Origin: Strix aluco
Lineage: Eukaryota > Chordata > Aves > Strigiformes > Strigidae
Direction of reading: 5' to 3'
Length of the DNA stretch: 64,000 nucleotides
Assembly: GCF_031877795.1 (NCBI RefSeq)
Contig: NC_133931.1
Location: 20,219,764-20,283,763, forward strand
Under the pieces are notes generated by a model. It was not told the origin of the DNA. It did no database searches and worked only from the letters and a program-made list of their open reading frames with translations. The position numbers and the translations under genes were made by a program. Below, piece after piece: positions 1-11,121 of this stretch. How positions within the stretch are numbered: position 1 is the first letter of the stretch; each line of letters starts with the position of its first letter.

Positions 1-3000
1 GGAAGGTTGCAATAGTCCACCATGTCTTGTCACATATCACAACTGTTGGTGGGATTAAATTATCCTCCAGATGCAGGCTGTCAACTTCCTGATGCTGAAA
101 GAGCAATTCAAACTTCCGGGATTACATTGGGGTTTTTTGACAAATTAAAAATGACTTTCTTTTATGTACAGATAGGAGCAAATCATCAGTTGGAGTGAAA
201 GTGTTTAGCTCCCTTTAATTCAGTGAGCCTGTGCCCAATTATACTAGTAAAGATTATGGCTGCAGGATAGGCAGAATAATTTTAAAACAAACTCCACAGT
301 TATAATTTGTTTGTTTTAAAGAGGAAAACATTGCTTCGTATTGTAGAGATCATTTATAGTTTAGGACATTATTAAATTTTAACAGTAATGTTTTTCACTG
401 TGACAAGCAGAGATAATTAGAACTATCTTAAATATCCAGCTTGAAATGTCTTCTTGTTTTCCTTCTATGGGAAAAAGAGTCCTTTTAGAAGAGAAATAGA
501 TAAACAGCTCTACTTCTTTATAGGGACATAGAATGAAATAACCCTGTAAAAAAGTTAGTTAGATAATCTTTTAGAACTTAATGGGAATATGGAACTATTA
601 TTCTTACAAGCCAAGTACTGTAAAACATGTGACTTCCCTAATTAAAAACATAGAGTAAAAGAGCTGTGACTAAAAGAATTAAAGATAGAAAACTTTGTGG
701 AACTGTACACTGTGGTAACTTACATAAAAATAGTGTTATAACCAATAAAATTTAATTTATATAATTTAAATAATGACTATTAAAATGTTTTATTTTATTA
801 TTGATAAATGCCACATTTTAAAATAAGAAGTGTGACTTTTACTTGGTTTTATAAATACTATAGAATTTCTTTGCAGTTTTTTGAGCATTACTGTTTTATT
901 CCATTTCCATCTTTCTTCATTTTTGTTTAAGTCAAAATATTTCTTGTGCTTTGAAGACCAAGCATGCCATCACTGTGGTCTGTAAGCCTGTAAAGAATCT
1001 CTTTATTTGAAAAATAACATAGTAGATAATCTATTATCTCCTGGAGGCAGAATTGCATTTTCATTTCACAAGACCTTAAAACTGCCTAAGAACACAAGAA
1101 TGGCCATACTAGCTCTCATGAAAGCTCTATCTAGGCCAGTATTCTACCTCCAGCAATGCCTATAAGTAGACATCAAGGAAAAAGAAGGTGTATACAAGCA
1201 TAAATACTTCCCTCTACCAGCCTCTTCCTACTTCCTGTTCAGGGAATTTCTTGGTTTGTCTACCTAGTTTATCTCTACATGGACCATTTTACTTCACTGG
1301 GGAACAGTAAGAGCAATACTTCAGATAAACTCTTTTCCTTTTTTTTTTTCCTATTGTTTTCTATCATCAGTATTTTCATTCTGTTATGAAAATGATATAT
1401 TTAAAAACTACTAGGTATGAATATATTAATGTGTGGAACTTTCTTCAAAATATTCTGTGGAATAGCTTTCCTCCTCTGTATCTCATATAAATTTGAAGAC
1501 TTTACTAATGCATTGTGGTTTGATAGAAAGAAGGGAGGTGAAAAATAGTATCTTTCCTAATTTTGGGAACAAACAGCATCAACCAAGCCAACCAAAACTT
1601 GATTTATATGTTTGATAAACATATTTCCTTTCGTCATCAGGAAACGGTCAGAAAAAATAGACGTAGGGTTACTGTCCTTGTACACCCAGGTAAACAGGGT
1701 GTTGGTCACTTAAGAAATGAGCTCTTAAAAAAAGCAAAAATAAGAATTTTAACATTCACTGAAGGTTCTGTGCTGATCTTTTACAAGAAATGCTTGTAAT
1801 GTGAGGGAAAGCAGATAGACGAGAGGAGCAGCATGTGTCATTGTTTCAAAATAGCTGAGATTTTCAGAGTTGCTGACCAGTGGACAATAAAGACTTCAAT
1901 CCTAATAAATTATCAGGTAAGCATATTTTCAAAAGTATATGTCTGTTTTATACTTCTGATTATGAAGCTTTTGCATGAGTTTGTCAAGATAGTGTCTGTC
2001 TGCCATGCCTATTAAATTCCTGTCATGTAGCATCAGATACAACAGACCTATCGGTATCCCTGAGTGGTGTGATCCATAAACAAGTCAAAACTGAAACTCA
2101 GATTGTTCTTTGAGAAAGGAAGTGGATGAGATAATGTACAACAGAGATAAGAGTGATGCTATTTCCAAATTTCGTTTACTTATATGCTGTTGCATATCTC
2201 ATTACACAGTAATATATAATCACAATCTCAATTATACCATATCTTCCCTCAGTATTTGTGCATTAGTATTATGGTGAAGAAGGTAGGCCTTTCACAGTCA
2301 TGATAAGAAAAGTCAGCCCTGAGAGATTAAAAAATTAGATTACATTACTGTATTTTGTGAGATTGTGCTTTTCAGGGCATTTCACAGAATAAAACTGAAT
2401 AAAAACACTGAGATCAGGAGGAAGATAAAAATACCAACACAGTGGGCCATATATTAAGATGCTGATATTCTTCCTTTAGAACAAGGTAGGTAAATTGGAG
2501 TAATTAACACATTTCAGAGCTTGAAGAAGGTTAGATGACTTAATTTGTATCATCTTAAACTCTTATTATCATGGCCCTCTTGTTTCTTTACATTTGATTT
2601 CTATGAGCTGAAGTATTGTTACACTCAGAGGTAGTGTGTAAGAGTAAAGGTGTATTGTGGATTACATGAGTCTATAGAAGTTACAACATGCCTTGGCAGA
2701 ATTTACGTATAAGATTCTTAACATCTGTTTAGGGCACTCAGCCTGCAAAGAACAGCAAATCTTAAGGCTAGGCAACAGGAAATACTAAACAGCTCCTAAA
2801 CTCTCTTAAAGCCTAGAGTTTCACTTGGTATCCAGAACCCAGAATCCTCTCCTGAGCATAAACCCTTGATGGAACAAAAAGAGAGGAGCTTTTGGGGACA
2901 GCCTGGAGGGGATGGTGACCTGAAGCCAGGGTGGAGCCTTGTCCTCACTCTTCTGACTCTCTTTGATCTGGGTTGTGCAGGTCCAAGTTGGCTGGCTGGG

Positions 3001-3588
3001 AACTGGCTTATCTGCCTCCATGATCACATAGTTGCTCTTGCAGAATATCACCTGGGTAGAAGGGTGGCCACATGTTCAGCACCTGCAGGCTGGATTTGCT
3101 CTGTGGGCTGTAGCTGATACCCTATAGGTGTCAACCCCAATTCCTATAGGAAATTGAGAGGCAAGGAGTAACAAAACAATACAACCCCTAGAGAGAAATG
3201 GACAGTTATTTCAAATTAATTGGACAGCAATTAAAAATACACGTGCTTTTTTATACATATTGCTAAAGCTGGCTTAATATTTATGAGCTAATTTGTTCAG
3301 ATACTGAACTGTCATTTTCACTAGAGCTTCATAAAATGATAAATTAAAATTAGGTTCTACAATAAGGCCATTTCCTGAATCCTAGGATACATCAGTTTAA
3401 AAAAGCAAATTTCAAAAAGTGTTTCTCATCAGCCTGCATCTGGAGAAATATCAGGAAGCAGACCTCATCTGGGTGTGCACTGCAAGGAGACATGAGAGTT
3501 AAATAAATTTTAGATTTGTTGATTTTCATCTGGACTAGCTCATTAACTTCAAGTGGAGCTGGATATAATTAGATATGATTAAGAGAAA
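1..3588. other. AT-rich intergenic sequence, no gene seen
   Basis: No open reading frame here has recognisable protein similarity; the longest are below 90 codons and look random. There is no tail or LTR end of the repeat families found elsewhere in the window. A somewhat less AT-rich patch at about 2821-3120 carries overlapping short ORFs on both strands, but I recognise nothing in them. I read this as unique intergenic sequence far upstream of ANGPT1. Confidence 0.6.
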
Positions 3589-3712
3589 AGTCAGTCAAAA
3601 GAAAAGGATGGATCTTTGAAGGGAAAATGCTGACAGCAGAATTTTTCCTTGAATGCTGGGAAAACTATACCTTGCATGAGTTTGCTAACCTTGATTAACA
3701 AATATTCTGGCC
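3589..3712 (+). repeat. Diverged local duplicate, copy A
   Basis: This stretch resembles 4967-5092 in the same orientation. Shared blocks in the same order include GAAAAGTCAGTC, an AAAGCTGnCAGCAGAATTTTTCC-like core (here beginning ATGCTGACAGC), a TACCTTG(C/T)ATGA block and a GCTAA(C/T)CTTGATTA block. Spacing is nearly constant, so this is common descent rather than chance. It is either an old segmental duplication about 1.4 kb apart or two copies of an ancient dispersed repeat that I cannot name. Confidence 0.6.
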
Positions 3713-4966
3713 CAGCCCCACTGAATATTCCTAAACACAAGTGCTGCTGCTTATATCTCTATTTTTTTTCTGCCAAAACTCTTCAGGATGATGAAAGAAA
3801 GAGAAGGCAGGCATTTACATTCTTTCATTCCACTTCAGACACACATATTATTAAGACAGTAAAACTGTGCCTAACAACACTGAGCTGCAATTGCACACTT
3901 TATTGAGGGTTGCAATAATGAAGAATAAGAGAAGCATTCATAACACTGACCAGATCTTCATTCCTTTTTCTTCTTCCTCTTGTCCTATCTTCCACCCGCA
4001 GGAGTACCCTGTTCTCCACTCAAATGTTGCCCCATCAGATAAGGAAACTAGAATCTGCTCTAAAAGATGGAGTAAGTCTGATATGGTCTGGTTTTCCCAG
4101 TCATAGATAGTCAAGGCATTTAAACAAATATTTTAACTCTTAGTGGATATTATTAATTTCAGCTGGACTCTTGGCACATTTCTATACAAAAATTATACTC
4201 AGTTCCTTCTCTGACTTCTGTAGAAATATTCCAGATTTACACTCAGTAGATGCAAGATGAGAATCTGGCCTAGTATGTCAACACATGAGGGAAAAGAAAC
4301 ATCTGGATTCAAAGCTGTTCTACAAGATCTTTTCCACAATGCCCAAGAAAGCAAGGAAACACTAGTAGCAGACACCCCCCTCCCTGCCAAGATTCTGCAA
4401 AAAATGATGGAGTATTTGTTTCTTGGTGAAAAAGATTATGCAGTGGCTATAGTGCTAAGTACATGTTTTACTATCTAAATATGCATTTTTACATTAAAAA
4501 AAAAAGAGGAGCATGTGAAAACTGGCATGGTTTATCTTGCAGATGAACAGATTGCTGTTTTGGCAGACTGCAAATTTAGCATTACAAATTACATTAAAAC
4601 CAAATTCATTATCACTTAATTTGTGTACATAAATAAGAGAACACCCATATTTTGCTGTAGGCATTTTTTACATCTTCTAGAAACAATCATGAGTATGGCT
4701 GCATAACTTCATTTTTTGTGTTTAAATTTAGCAATTGCAAACTTTTTTGTTCCTTTAAGACAAAACAGGAGACCTCCTGCAGCTCTCTTTTTGACAAAAG
4801 CCAGAACAAACAACAATATGTCTGGATAAAGCACTTAGTCATTCGTAAAATTAGAGTTGATTGAAAATTTTCTCTCAATAATTGTTAAAAGAACATTGAG
4901 TTCTTGAAGATGTGATTTTGCAGTGTTCCTTGCAGGTCAACAGGACTGAGTTAACTGCAATTCAGA

Positions 4967-5092
4967 GAAAAGTCAGTCTAAAAGAGGAGGCATCTTTGTA
5001 GACAAAAAGCTGGCAGCAGAATTTTTCCTGAGCCCTGGTGAAATATTTCATACCTTGTATGAAATTGCTAATCTTGATTAGCAGATGTGTCA
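4967..5092 (+). repeat. Diverged local duplicate, copy B
   Basis: Partner of 3589-3712, with the same ordered blocks: AGAAAAGTCAGTC, then GCTGGCAGCAGAATTTTTCC, then CATACCTTGTATGA, then GCTAATCTTGATTAGCA. Similarity stops on both sides at about the same place in each copy, which fits a short repeat unit better than a large duplication. Confidence 0.6.
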
Positions 5093-8000
5093 AATACCTG
5101 CATCACATCCTCTTAGAACTTTATGTAACCAAATGAGGGACGATCAAATGTTTTCTATCAAATTTGGTTTTAGCAGAAAATTGAATTTTCCAAGAAACAT
5201 TTTGTACTGCAAGTGTCTGTTTTCCATGGAAAACCTGATCTTTTGCCCAAAACCCCAAACCGAAACCTTTGCTGCCAACCCCCAATACTTCTTTTTTCAG
5301 CCGATATCTTTCTGAGTTTTAAGTTTTGTCAAAAAGCTGACATTTTCCAGAGATGCATTTGTTTTCATGTTGAGACTGAAACTGTATTACATTGATTTCA
5401 TTTCATGTTTTTATCATGTCTCATCTTATCTGCCTCTTTTCTAAAGTAAACAACTCCAAACTCTTCACACAAGTTTTTCATGGCCTCAGTCTTTCTCAGA
5501 ATTGTGCATTTCTGCGATATCTTCTTGGTGATGCTGTGACCTGTTCAGCACACCTCATCGGCAAGGTAAACCAGCCAACTTCTGAAAGTTTTAGCATTCT
5601 CCAGTGTTGTCTTTTTAACATTTTATCATCTCAGCTGTACGTGTAACTTTTCCTCCACATTGACAGAAGTACCTCCCGAATACCTATGTTCATCTCCTGA
5701 ATTAACATAGTTAATTCAGTAAATTGTACTTAGTTCAAGTATTTTTACTTCAGTATGCATTGTGTTGCACCTGTCAGCACCAAATTGTCATACCTGTCAA
5801 CATATGCTCATATGCAAAACATGATTAAGACCCAAGGAGAGTCAAGATTTGTGCTTGGTCTCAGTTTAACTAACACCCACCCCAAGATTTTAACATGTGT
5901 CTATATGCATTCAATGTAAAACTACTTTAGTTTAAATGTCTTCTCTAAGCTTGTATTTCTTACCTGCCTTTCCAGATTGTAAGCTCTTTATCTGGGGACT
6001 ATGCCTGCATAACACTTTCAATATAAAAGAAGCAGTCATAATAAAAGCAGAAACATGGAAAGAAATCCAAGAAGCAGCAGCAAGAATGGTGCAGAGAAAA
6101 AATGTTTTTAAGAACAGTCAATCACTTTTGACAACAAACTGGATTGGGAAAAATTTTCAGGAGCACTAAATAATGAATCGCCATTATTGGCTATGTAGTA
6201 CCTAATCCCCAAAGCATTGAATTGCTATTTATTTATTAATTATTTTTACTTCACAACTAAAACTTATTTAAAGCTAGGAATTATATAGAAAGAAATAACA
6301 AAAATGGTTTCTGGATAAAATAAACATAAAAAGAAGTGATTTTTGAGGCCGGAAGAGAGCATAAAGCTCTTGGTAATTCTTTTACTGAGCCCAAATATTT
6401 ATGCAATAGTGTTCAGATTTAATCAAATACTTTAAATTATAGAGCATATTTTTTAGTATTTTAATTGATACAATGATAAAAAGAAATCTTGTCTTATTTC
6501 CAGATATCTCGCTATAAAAATATAAGACATCTTGTGATATCTTTGCTGTTTTATGTATCTTGCTACATCTAAATAGGCATCTGATTACTAAAATTTGAAT
6601 TGACATCTATAAGAAAGATATTTAAAAGGTCTCCAAATATGTGTTATTAAACCCACCAAACCACTGATCTTCTCTGTGTCACATCTTACAATATTCAGTT
6701 CTATTCTCAGCACCCATTATTTTTTTTTTTAATATTGGGATGCAAAGTTTCACCTTTCAGTTGCAGATTTTCATATGAGCAAATTATGATGAATTGTTGT
6801 TAAAATATAAATTTGAAATATAAATCTTTGTTTCTGTTCTTCCTTTCTGTTCCACAACTAATAATTTATCCAATGCCCCTTGATGCTCATGGCACAAAAA
6901 TTATGCCAAAATCTGATTTTTCCTTTTCTTCTAGTTAAAGAGAGCTCTCTTTTTATCCAATTATTAATAAATAATCATTATTGTTAATATTGTTAATAAT
7001 TTTTGTTAATAATTATTAAATAACACAGGCCATGCCTGTGTGCTGATGGCTGGTATCAGTCAAAAACAAAGTGATAAAGCAGAGGGAGATATGAAAAACT
7101 TTGGTTTCCTGAATGATCTGGATTATTCAATTTTGAGTTAGTAACATTAAGTTTACCAGAATAATACTAAAATAACACATCTACATTAATATTTAAAGAT
7201 TTAAAATGTGACTTGACTATCAGAGATGTTGACAACATATATTTCAGTTCAATGGAAATTACAGGCTTTTGGGCTAATTTTTTGGGGCTAAGAATACTGC
7301 AACCTTGTGATCAGGATACATCTGTACTGCACGTTGCAGCTTGGCTACCACAAGCAATTCAGCTGCTGAGGACTTGGGCAAATTAGCCTGTGTGGAGCAC
7401 CCCACTAACACAACTATCATATTTCTGATATTCTGGAACATACTGCAGTGTGTCATGCAACGTTTATGTTCCCTGGCACTGCAGTGTACAGCTTTTAGGC
7501 TCCTGCAATCTCTTGGGAGGTCACTACATATGAATTAGATATACTCTGCCCATGGAAAGAGATGAGTGCCAGCACTCTGGCCAGATAATAACCTAGGCAA
7601 ACCAACAGGAAACACTGCGCGTAATCCCTTGCCAAGATTTAGGCATTTTACCTTTGCCACAGTGAGAGATTTCACTTTATGTGATTCATAGCCACTCCTG
7701 CTATTGAGACCCTTTGCTTAAGGAATGAGTGGGGGGTCAAGGTCAAAGGAGGAGAGAGGTTGTAGCTGACTGTTTCCACATAGCCTCATGTTATAATGTT
7801 CACCTGTCATCAGGAGACTCGGCTACAGGTTCATGTGCTCCCTAAACTGACTTGAAATCACATCTCCTGCTTCATGGGAGAAAGTCTTTATCCCATAGCT
7901 AGCAGGTACATGGGAGGGGGAGGGACTGTTCATGCCCTGCTGGGACTTATTAACACCAGCAGTCACACTGGGCCCATCTGGTTTAGTAGCTGATAGAAGT

Positions 8001-9210
8001 CGAAAGCAGATATGCAGTTAGGATTGTAAAAATATTTCACCAAATACCCTCCCAATATTCAACTTTTTGTTGGTCAGGAAATTCATAAGCAGAGAAGGTA
8101 TCTAATTGAAGATATTTCTCTTTTAAGCAGTAATTAAGCCCTCAGCAGGATAGGGGCAGAAAAAATCCACATATCTTTAGGGCTTTTTTAGTCCACATTT
8201 CCTCTTTCTCAGCAAATTCAGAATGCAGACTGTATGAAAGACCAAGCTTTTTGTGTGACTGGTAGTGTGGAAGGAATAAGTCCTTGTTCCCTGGGAGTAA
8301 ATTAATTTGTTTACTTATCTGTTGAGTAACGGTTTGTTTGATTGCAGTTTGTCAGATCTGTGGTTTGGCTGCAATTTCATGTTTGCAGAGTCTGTTTGGG
8401 GCTGTCTGTTGTGAGTAGGAAAAACATCTTGCAATTGAGGGGTGAAAAAGCCTTTCTGCTTTTAATCACTGCCGACAGTGTTAACAGTTTGTTAGCTGCC
8501 AAACCTCTGTAACAGGGTAGTGTTGACCTAGGCAGATGTTTCAGAAGCCCAAGTAGTGAAGAACTAGCAGCAAATGAAGGGTAACTGGCAGTGGAGGAGC
8601 ATTGCCCTATCTGTCTTCAAGATGAGGGAAAAGGCAAAGGAGGTAAGACTAAAAAAGCAGCACGAAACCCAAGAATTTGAACTGAATTTAAAATCTTGCA
8701 GATAGCTTTTAAAAATCAAAAGTCAGTAACTTTTTTTTTCTTGTTTAAAACAATTGTCACAGTATGTGTGGGATCACATGATAGCTAGGAATTTCACTCA
8801 AAGAGGCTTTTCTGTATTTTCTGAAAGCATGTGGTTTGCATGTACTTTGGAACACAGATGTGATTCAGTTGAAGGCACAGCAATACACATTTTATTTACA
8901 CAGTTAATTTTATTTAGGAAGACCACACAACAGTGATTCCGTACTAGTAAGAGATGAGGGTTAACTACCTGAGGATCACAGCATGTAGTACATCCACCTG
9001 CCCATGTTATGGGTTGTGGGATGGCAACCTGAGTACAAGGTAGTAAGTTCTTGGGCAATTTTTCAGGGCAACTCAATTTTTATTTACAAAATCAGCCACC
9101 ATTTTTGGGAATGATCTCACTAGAAGGTCTTGCTGAAGCAGGCTGCATTTATACCTCTCCTTGCAAGACTAACATAACATCTTAGTCATTTGCCTGGGGA
9201 ACTGATAAAA
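5093..9210. other. AT-rich intergenic sequence, no gene seen
   Basis: No supported gene or recognisable transposon. It contains a 10-bp perfect inverted repeat with a 3-nt spacer at 5697-5719 and a TAA/TTA-rich low-complexity stretch at about 6958-7022. Short ORFs (below 95 codons) on both strands have no recognisable content. The segment 5140-5350 has short AAAATTTTCC-like pieces that could be a very old degraded repeat, but I cannot assign it. Confidence 0.55.
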
Positions 9211-9215
9211 CAGAA

Positions 9216-9805
9216 TGTGCTGGTTTTGGCTGGGATAGAGTTAATTTTCTTCATAGTAACTAGTATGAAGTTAAGTTTTGGATTTATGCTGAAAACAGTA
9301 TTGATAACATGGGGATGTCTTAGTTATTGCTGGTACTTACACAGCATCAAGGCCTTTTCTGTGCCTCACACCACCCCACCAGCAAGTAGACTGGGGGTGA
9401 ACAGAAGTTGGGAAGGGACACAGCTGGGACAGCTGTCCCCAACTAATGAAAGGGATATCCCGTACCTTATGATGTCATGCTCAGCATATAAAGCTGGGGG
9501 AAGAAGAAGGAAGGGGGAGATGTTCAATGTGATGACGCTTATCTTCCCAAGTAACCTTTATGCGTGACAGAACCCTGTTTTCCTGGAGATGGCTGAACAC
9601 CTGCCTGTCAATGAGAAGTAGTAAATTAATTTCTTGTTTTGCTTTGCTTGGATGTGCAGCTTTCGCTTTATTTATTAAATTATCTTTACATCAACCCATG
9701 AGTTTTCTCACTTTTACCCTTCTGATTCAATCCCCCATCCCACTAAGGGGGAGTAAGCAAGAGCCTGGGTGGTGCTTAGTTGCCAGCTGGAGTTAAACCA
9801 CCACA
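9216..9805 (+). mobile_element. Solo LTR of avian ERVL-type retrovirus
   Basis: A 590-bp solo LTR that starts TGTGCTGGTTTTGGCTGGG and ends CCACCACA (TG...CA), flanked by the direct repeat CAGAA. The opening GGCTGGGATAGAGTTAATTT is the hallmark start of a common avian ERVL LTR family. Internal LTR parts are in order: TATAAAG at 9487-9493 (promoter), ATTAAA at 9674-9679 (poly-A signal), then a CCCATCCCACTAAGGGGG segment and a GTGGTGCTTAGTTGCC segment near the 3' end. No gag, pol or env lies beside it. The 125-codon ORF crossing its 5' part is an accident of LTR sequence. Orientation is the same as ANGPT1, but it lies 37 kb upstream. Confidence 0.9.
9487..9493 (+). promoter_or_regulatory. TATA box of the solo LTR
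   Basis: TATAAAG in the context GCTCAGCATATAAAGCTGG, at the expected place for the U3 promoter of this LTR family. It marks where transcription from the LTR would have begun, some 25-30 bases downstream. Whether it is still used is unknown. Confidence 0.6.
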
Positions 9806-10204
9806 CAGAAACAGCAGAAAGTCTTCTTACCTCATCATAATAATACACACAGACATACATGCATTTATTAAGCTAGCTGGACTGGCAGCTAGGATCATGA
9901 TCATAACCATATTCACTGTTTACTATGCATTTCTATTATCAACCTTTAGAAAGGACGTGGTTGGGCAGCAGAAAGAAAGGCTACATGTTTGCCTTGACAT
10001 TGCACTCTTGATCAGGTAGAAGCCAATGGAAAGAGGGACAGATCACTTCTTCATCAAGTTTATGCTTTATTACTGTCAGTCAAGATAGGAAAAGTGGGAT
10101 GATCAGTAAGAACAGGCAAGAGAGGTGAAAGGACTTCTGAGGAGAGAAGGGAACAACTTTCAGTGATAGAAAGGAAGTTTCGGAAGGAGAAGAGGTGGAC
10201 TATG

Positions 10205-10612
10205 TTAAGGGGAAGTCCTGCTTGAACAACTTGATAAACTTCAAGAGGACTTGGAGAGGGATTGAGATAGATTGAAAAACTGGGCAATCATTAATGGAAC
10301 CTGGGATGGCGTAATGTCAGACACAAGTGGGAGAGGAGTGGCTGGATAGCAGTCCTGCTGAAAGAGGTCTGTGGGTGCTGGTTGATGGTAAGCTCAATAT
10401 GAGTCAGCAGTGTACACTGGCAGCTAAGAGGCCAAATTGCATTCTGAGATGCATTAAACAAAGCATGACCAGCTGGTCAAAAGGGGTGATTATCCTGCTG
10501 TATTAGTGTTGGTGTGGCCTCACCTTTAGTATTGTGTGAAGTTCTTGACCAGGTGACTTCCAGAGGTCCCTTCCAACTTCAGCCATTCTGTGATTTGATG
10601 ATTTTGTGAATT
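10205..10612 (+). mobile_element. Old degraded CR1 LINE 3' fragment
   Basis: Fragmentary CR1 sequence reading in + orientation. Recognisable parts are a GAACAACTTGATAAACTTC-like segment, AAAACTGGGCAA, a segment matching GAGTCAGCAGTGTACACTGGCAGC (the CR1 MSQQCALAA region), TTGCATTCTGAGATGCATTAA, and the 3' end with GAGGTCCCTTCCAACTTCAGCC followed by ATTCTGTGATTTGATGATTTTGTG. Parts expected between these are deleted, and no frame is open. The 5' boundary is uncertain by tens of bases. Confidence 0.7.
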
Positions 10613-10681
10613 TGTCATGGCCAGGACACTGAAAGTCATAAACTCAAAGTGTAGAAAAAAGAATACATGAGGATGCAGTGT

Positions 10682-11116
10682 TGTCCTGGTTTCTGCTGGG
10701 ATAGAGTTAATTTTTCTTGAGCTGGGAGGGGGCACAGCCAGAGAGCTGGACCCAGATTGGCCAATGGAGTATTCCATATCATGTGATCCCACGCTCAGTA
10801 TATAAAGGAGGAGTGGTTGGGATGGAGGCAGGTTCTCTCTCGCTTCTGGGACTATGACTGTGGGATCTTGGTTCTTTCAGGATCGCTAGCTGGGAACGGG
10901 CTGAGTATCAGTTTGTGGATGGTGAGCAATGGCATTGTGCATTACCCGTTTGTACCTTCTGTTATTGTTATTGTTTTATTACAATTACTAAACTGTTTTT
11001 ATCTCAACCTACGAGTCTCCCTTTAACCATCCAATTTCTCTCCCAATCCCCCAGGTGGGGAGGGTGAGCGAGTGGCTGCATGGTGTTTGGCTGCTGGACA
11101 AGTTCAAACCACAACA
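10682..11116 (+). mobile_element. Second solo LTR, related ERVL family
   Basis: A 435-bp solo LTR starting TGTCCTGGTTTCTGCTGGG and ending AAACCACAACA, with perfect 5-bp flanking duplications. It shares the start, the TATA region, the CTCAACCTACGAGT segment and the GTGAGCGAGTGGCTGC / GGTGTTTGGCTGC end with the LTR at 9216-9805. It is about 155 bp shorter, missing much of the U3 segment, so it belongs to a different subfamily. A CCAAT motif at 10762-10766 and a TATATAAAG motif at about 10799-10807 form a textbook promoter, and a TTACTAAACTG segment near 10985 is the diverged poly-A signal. No internal retroviral genes are present. Confidence 0.9.
10799..10807 (+). promoter_or_regulatory. TATA box of second solo LTR
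   Basis: TATATAAAG, about 35 bases downstream of the GGCCAATGG CCAAT motif, in the U3 position of the LTR. The core promoter looks better preserved than that of the neighbouring LTR, which lacks an evident CCAAT motif. Confidence 0.6.
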
Positions 11117-11121
11117 AGTGT

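Larger units (their letters stand above)
9211..9810 (+). repeat. Target-site duplication pair CAGAA
   Basis: The 5 bases CAGAA occur at 9211-9215, directly before the LTR start, and again at 9806-9810, directly after its end. A 5-bp duplication is what ERVL-type integrases leave. It fixes the LTR boundaries and shows that this is a single insertion whose internal part was lost by LTR-LTR recombination. Confidence 0.85.
10677..11121 (+). repeat. Target-site duplication pair AGTGT
   Basis: AGTGT at 10677-10681 directly precedes the second LTR and is repeated at 11117-11121 directly after it. It differs from the CAGAA pair of the first LTR, so the two LTRs are independent insertions rather than the two ends of one provirus. 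Confidence 0.85.

Noticed and set aside
9190..9567. 125-codon ORF
   Set aside because: It lies almost wholly within the first solo LTR, is in no known retroviral frame, and includes the LTR promoter.
9216..11116. The two LTRs as the 5' and 3' ends of one provirus
   Set aside because: They have different lengths and each has its own 5-bp duplication (CAGAA and AGTGT); the DNA between them is a CR1 fragment and unique sequence, with no retroviral genes.
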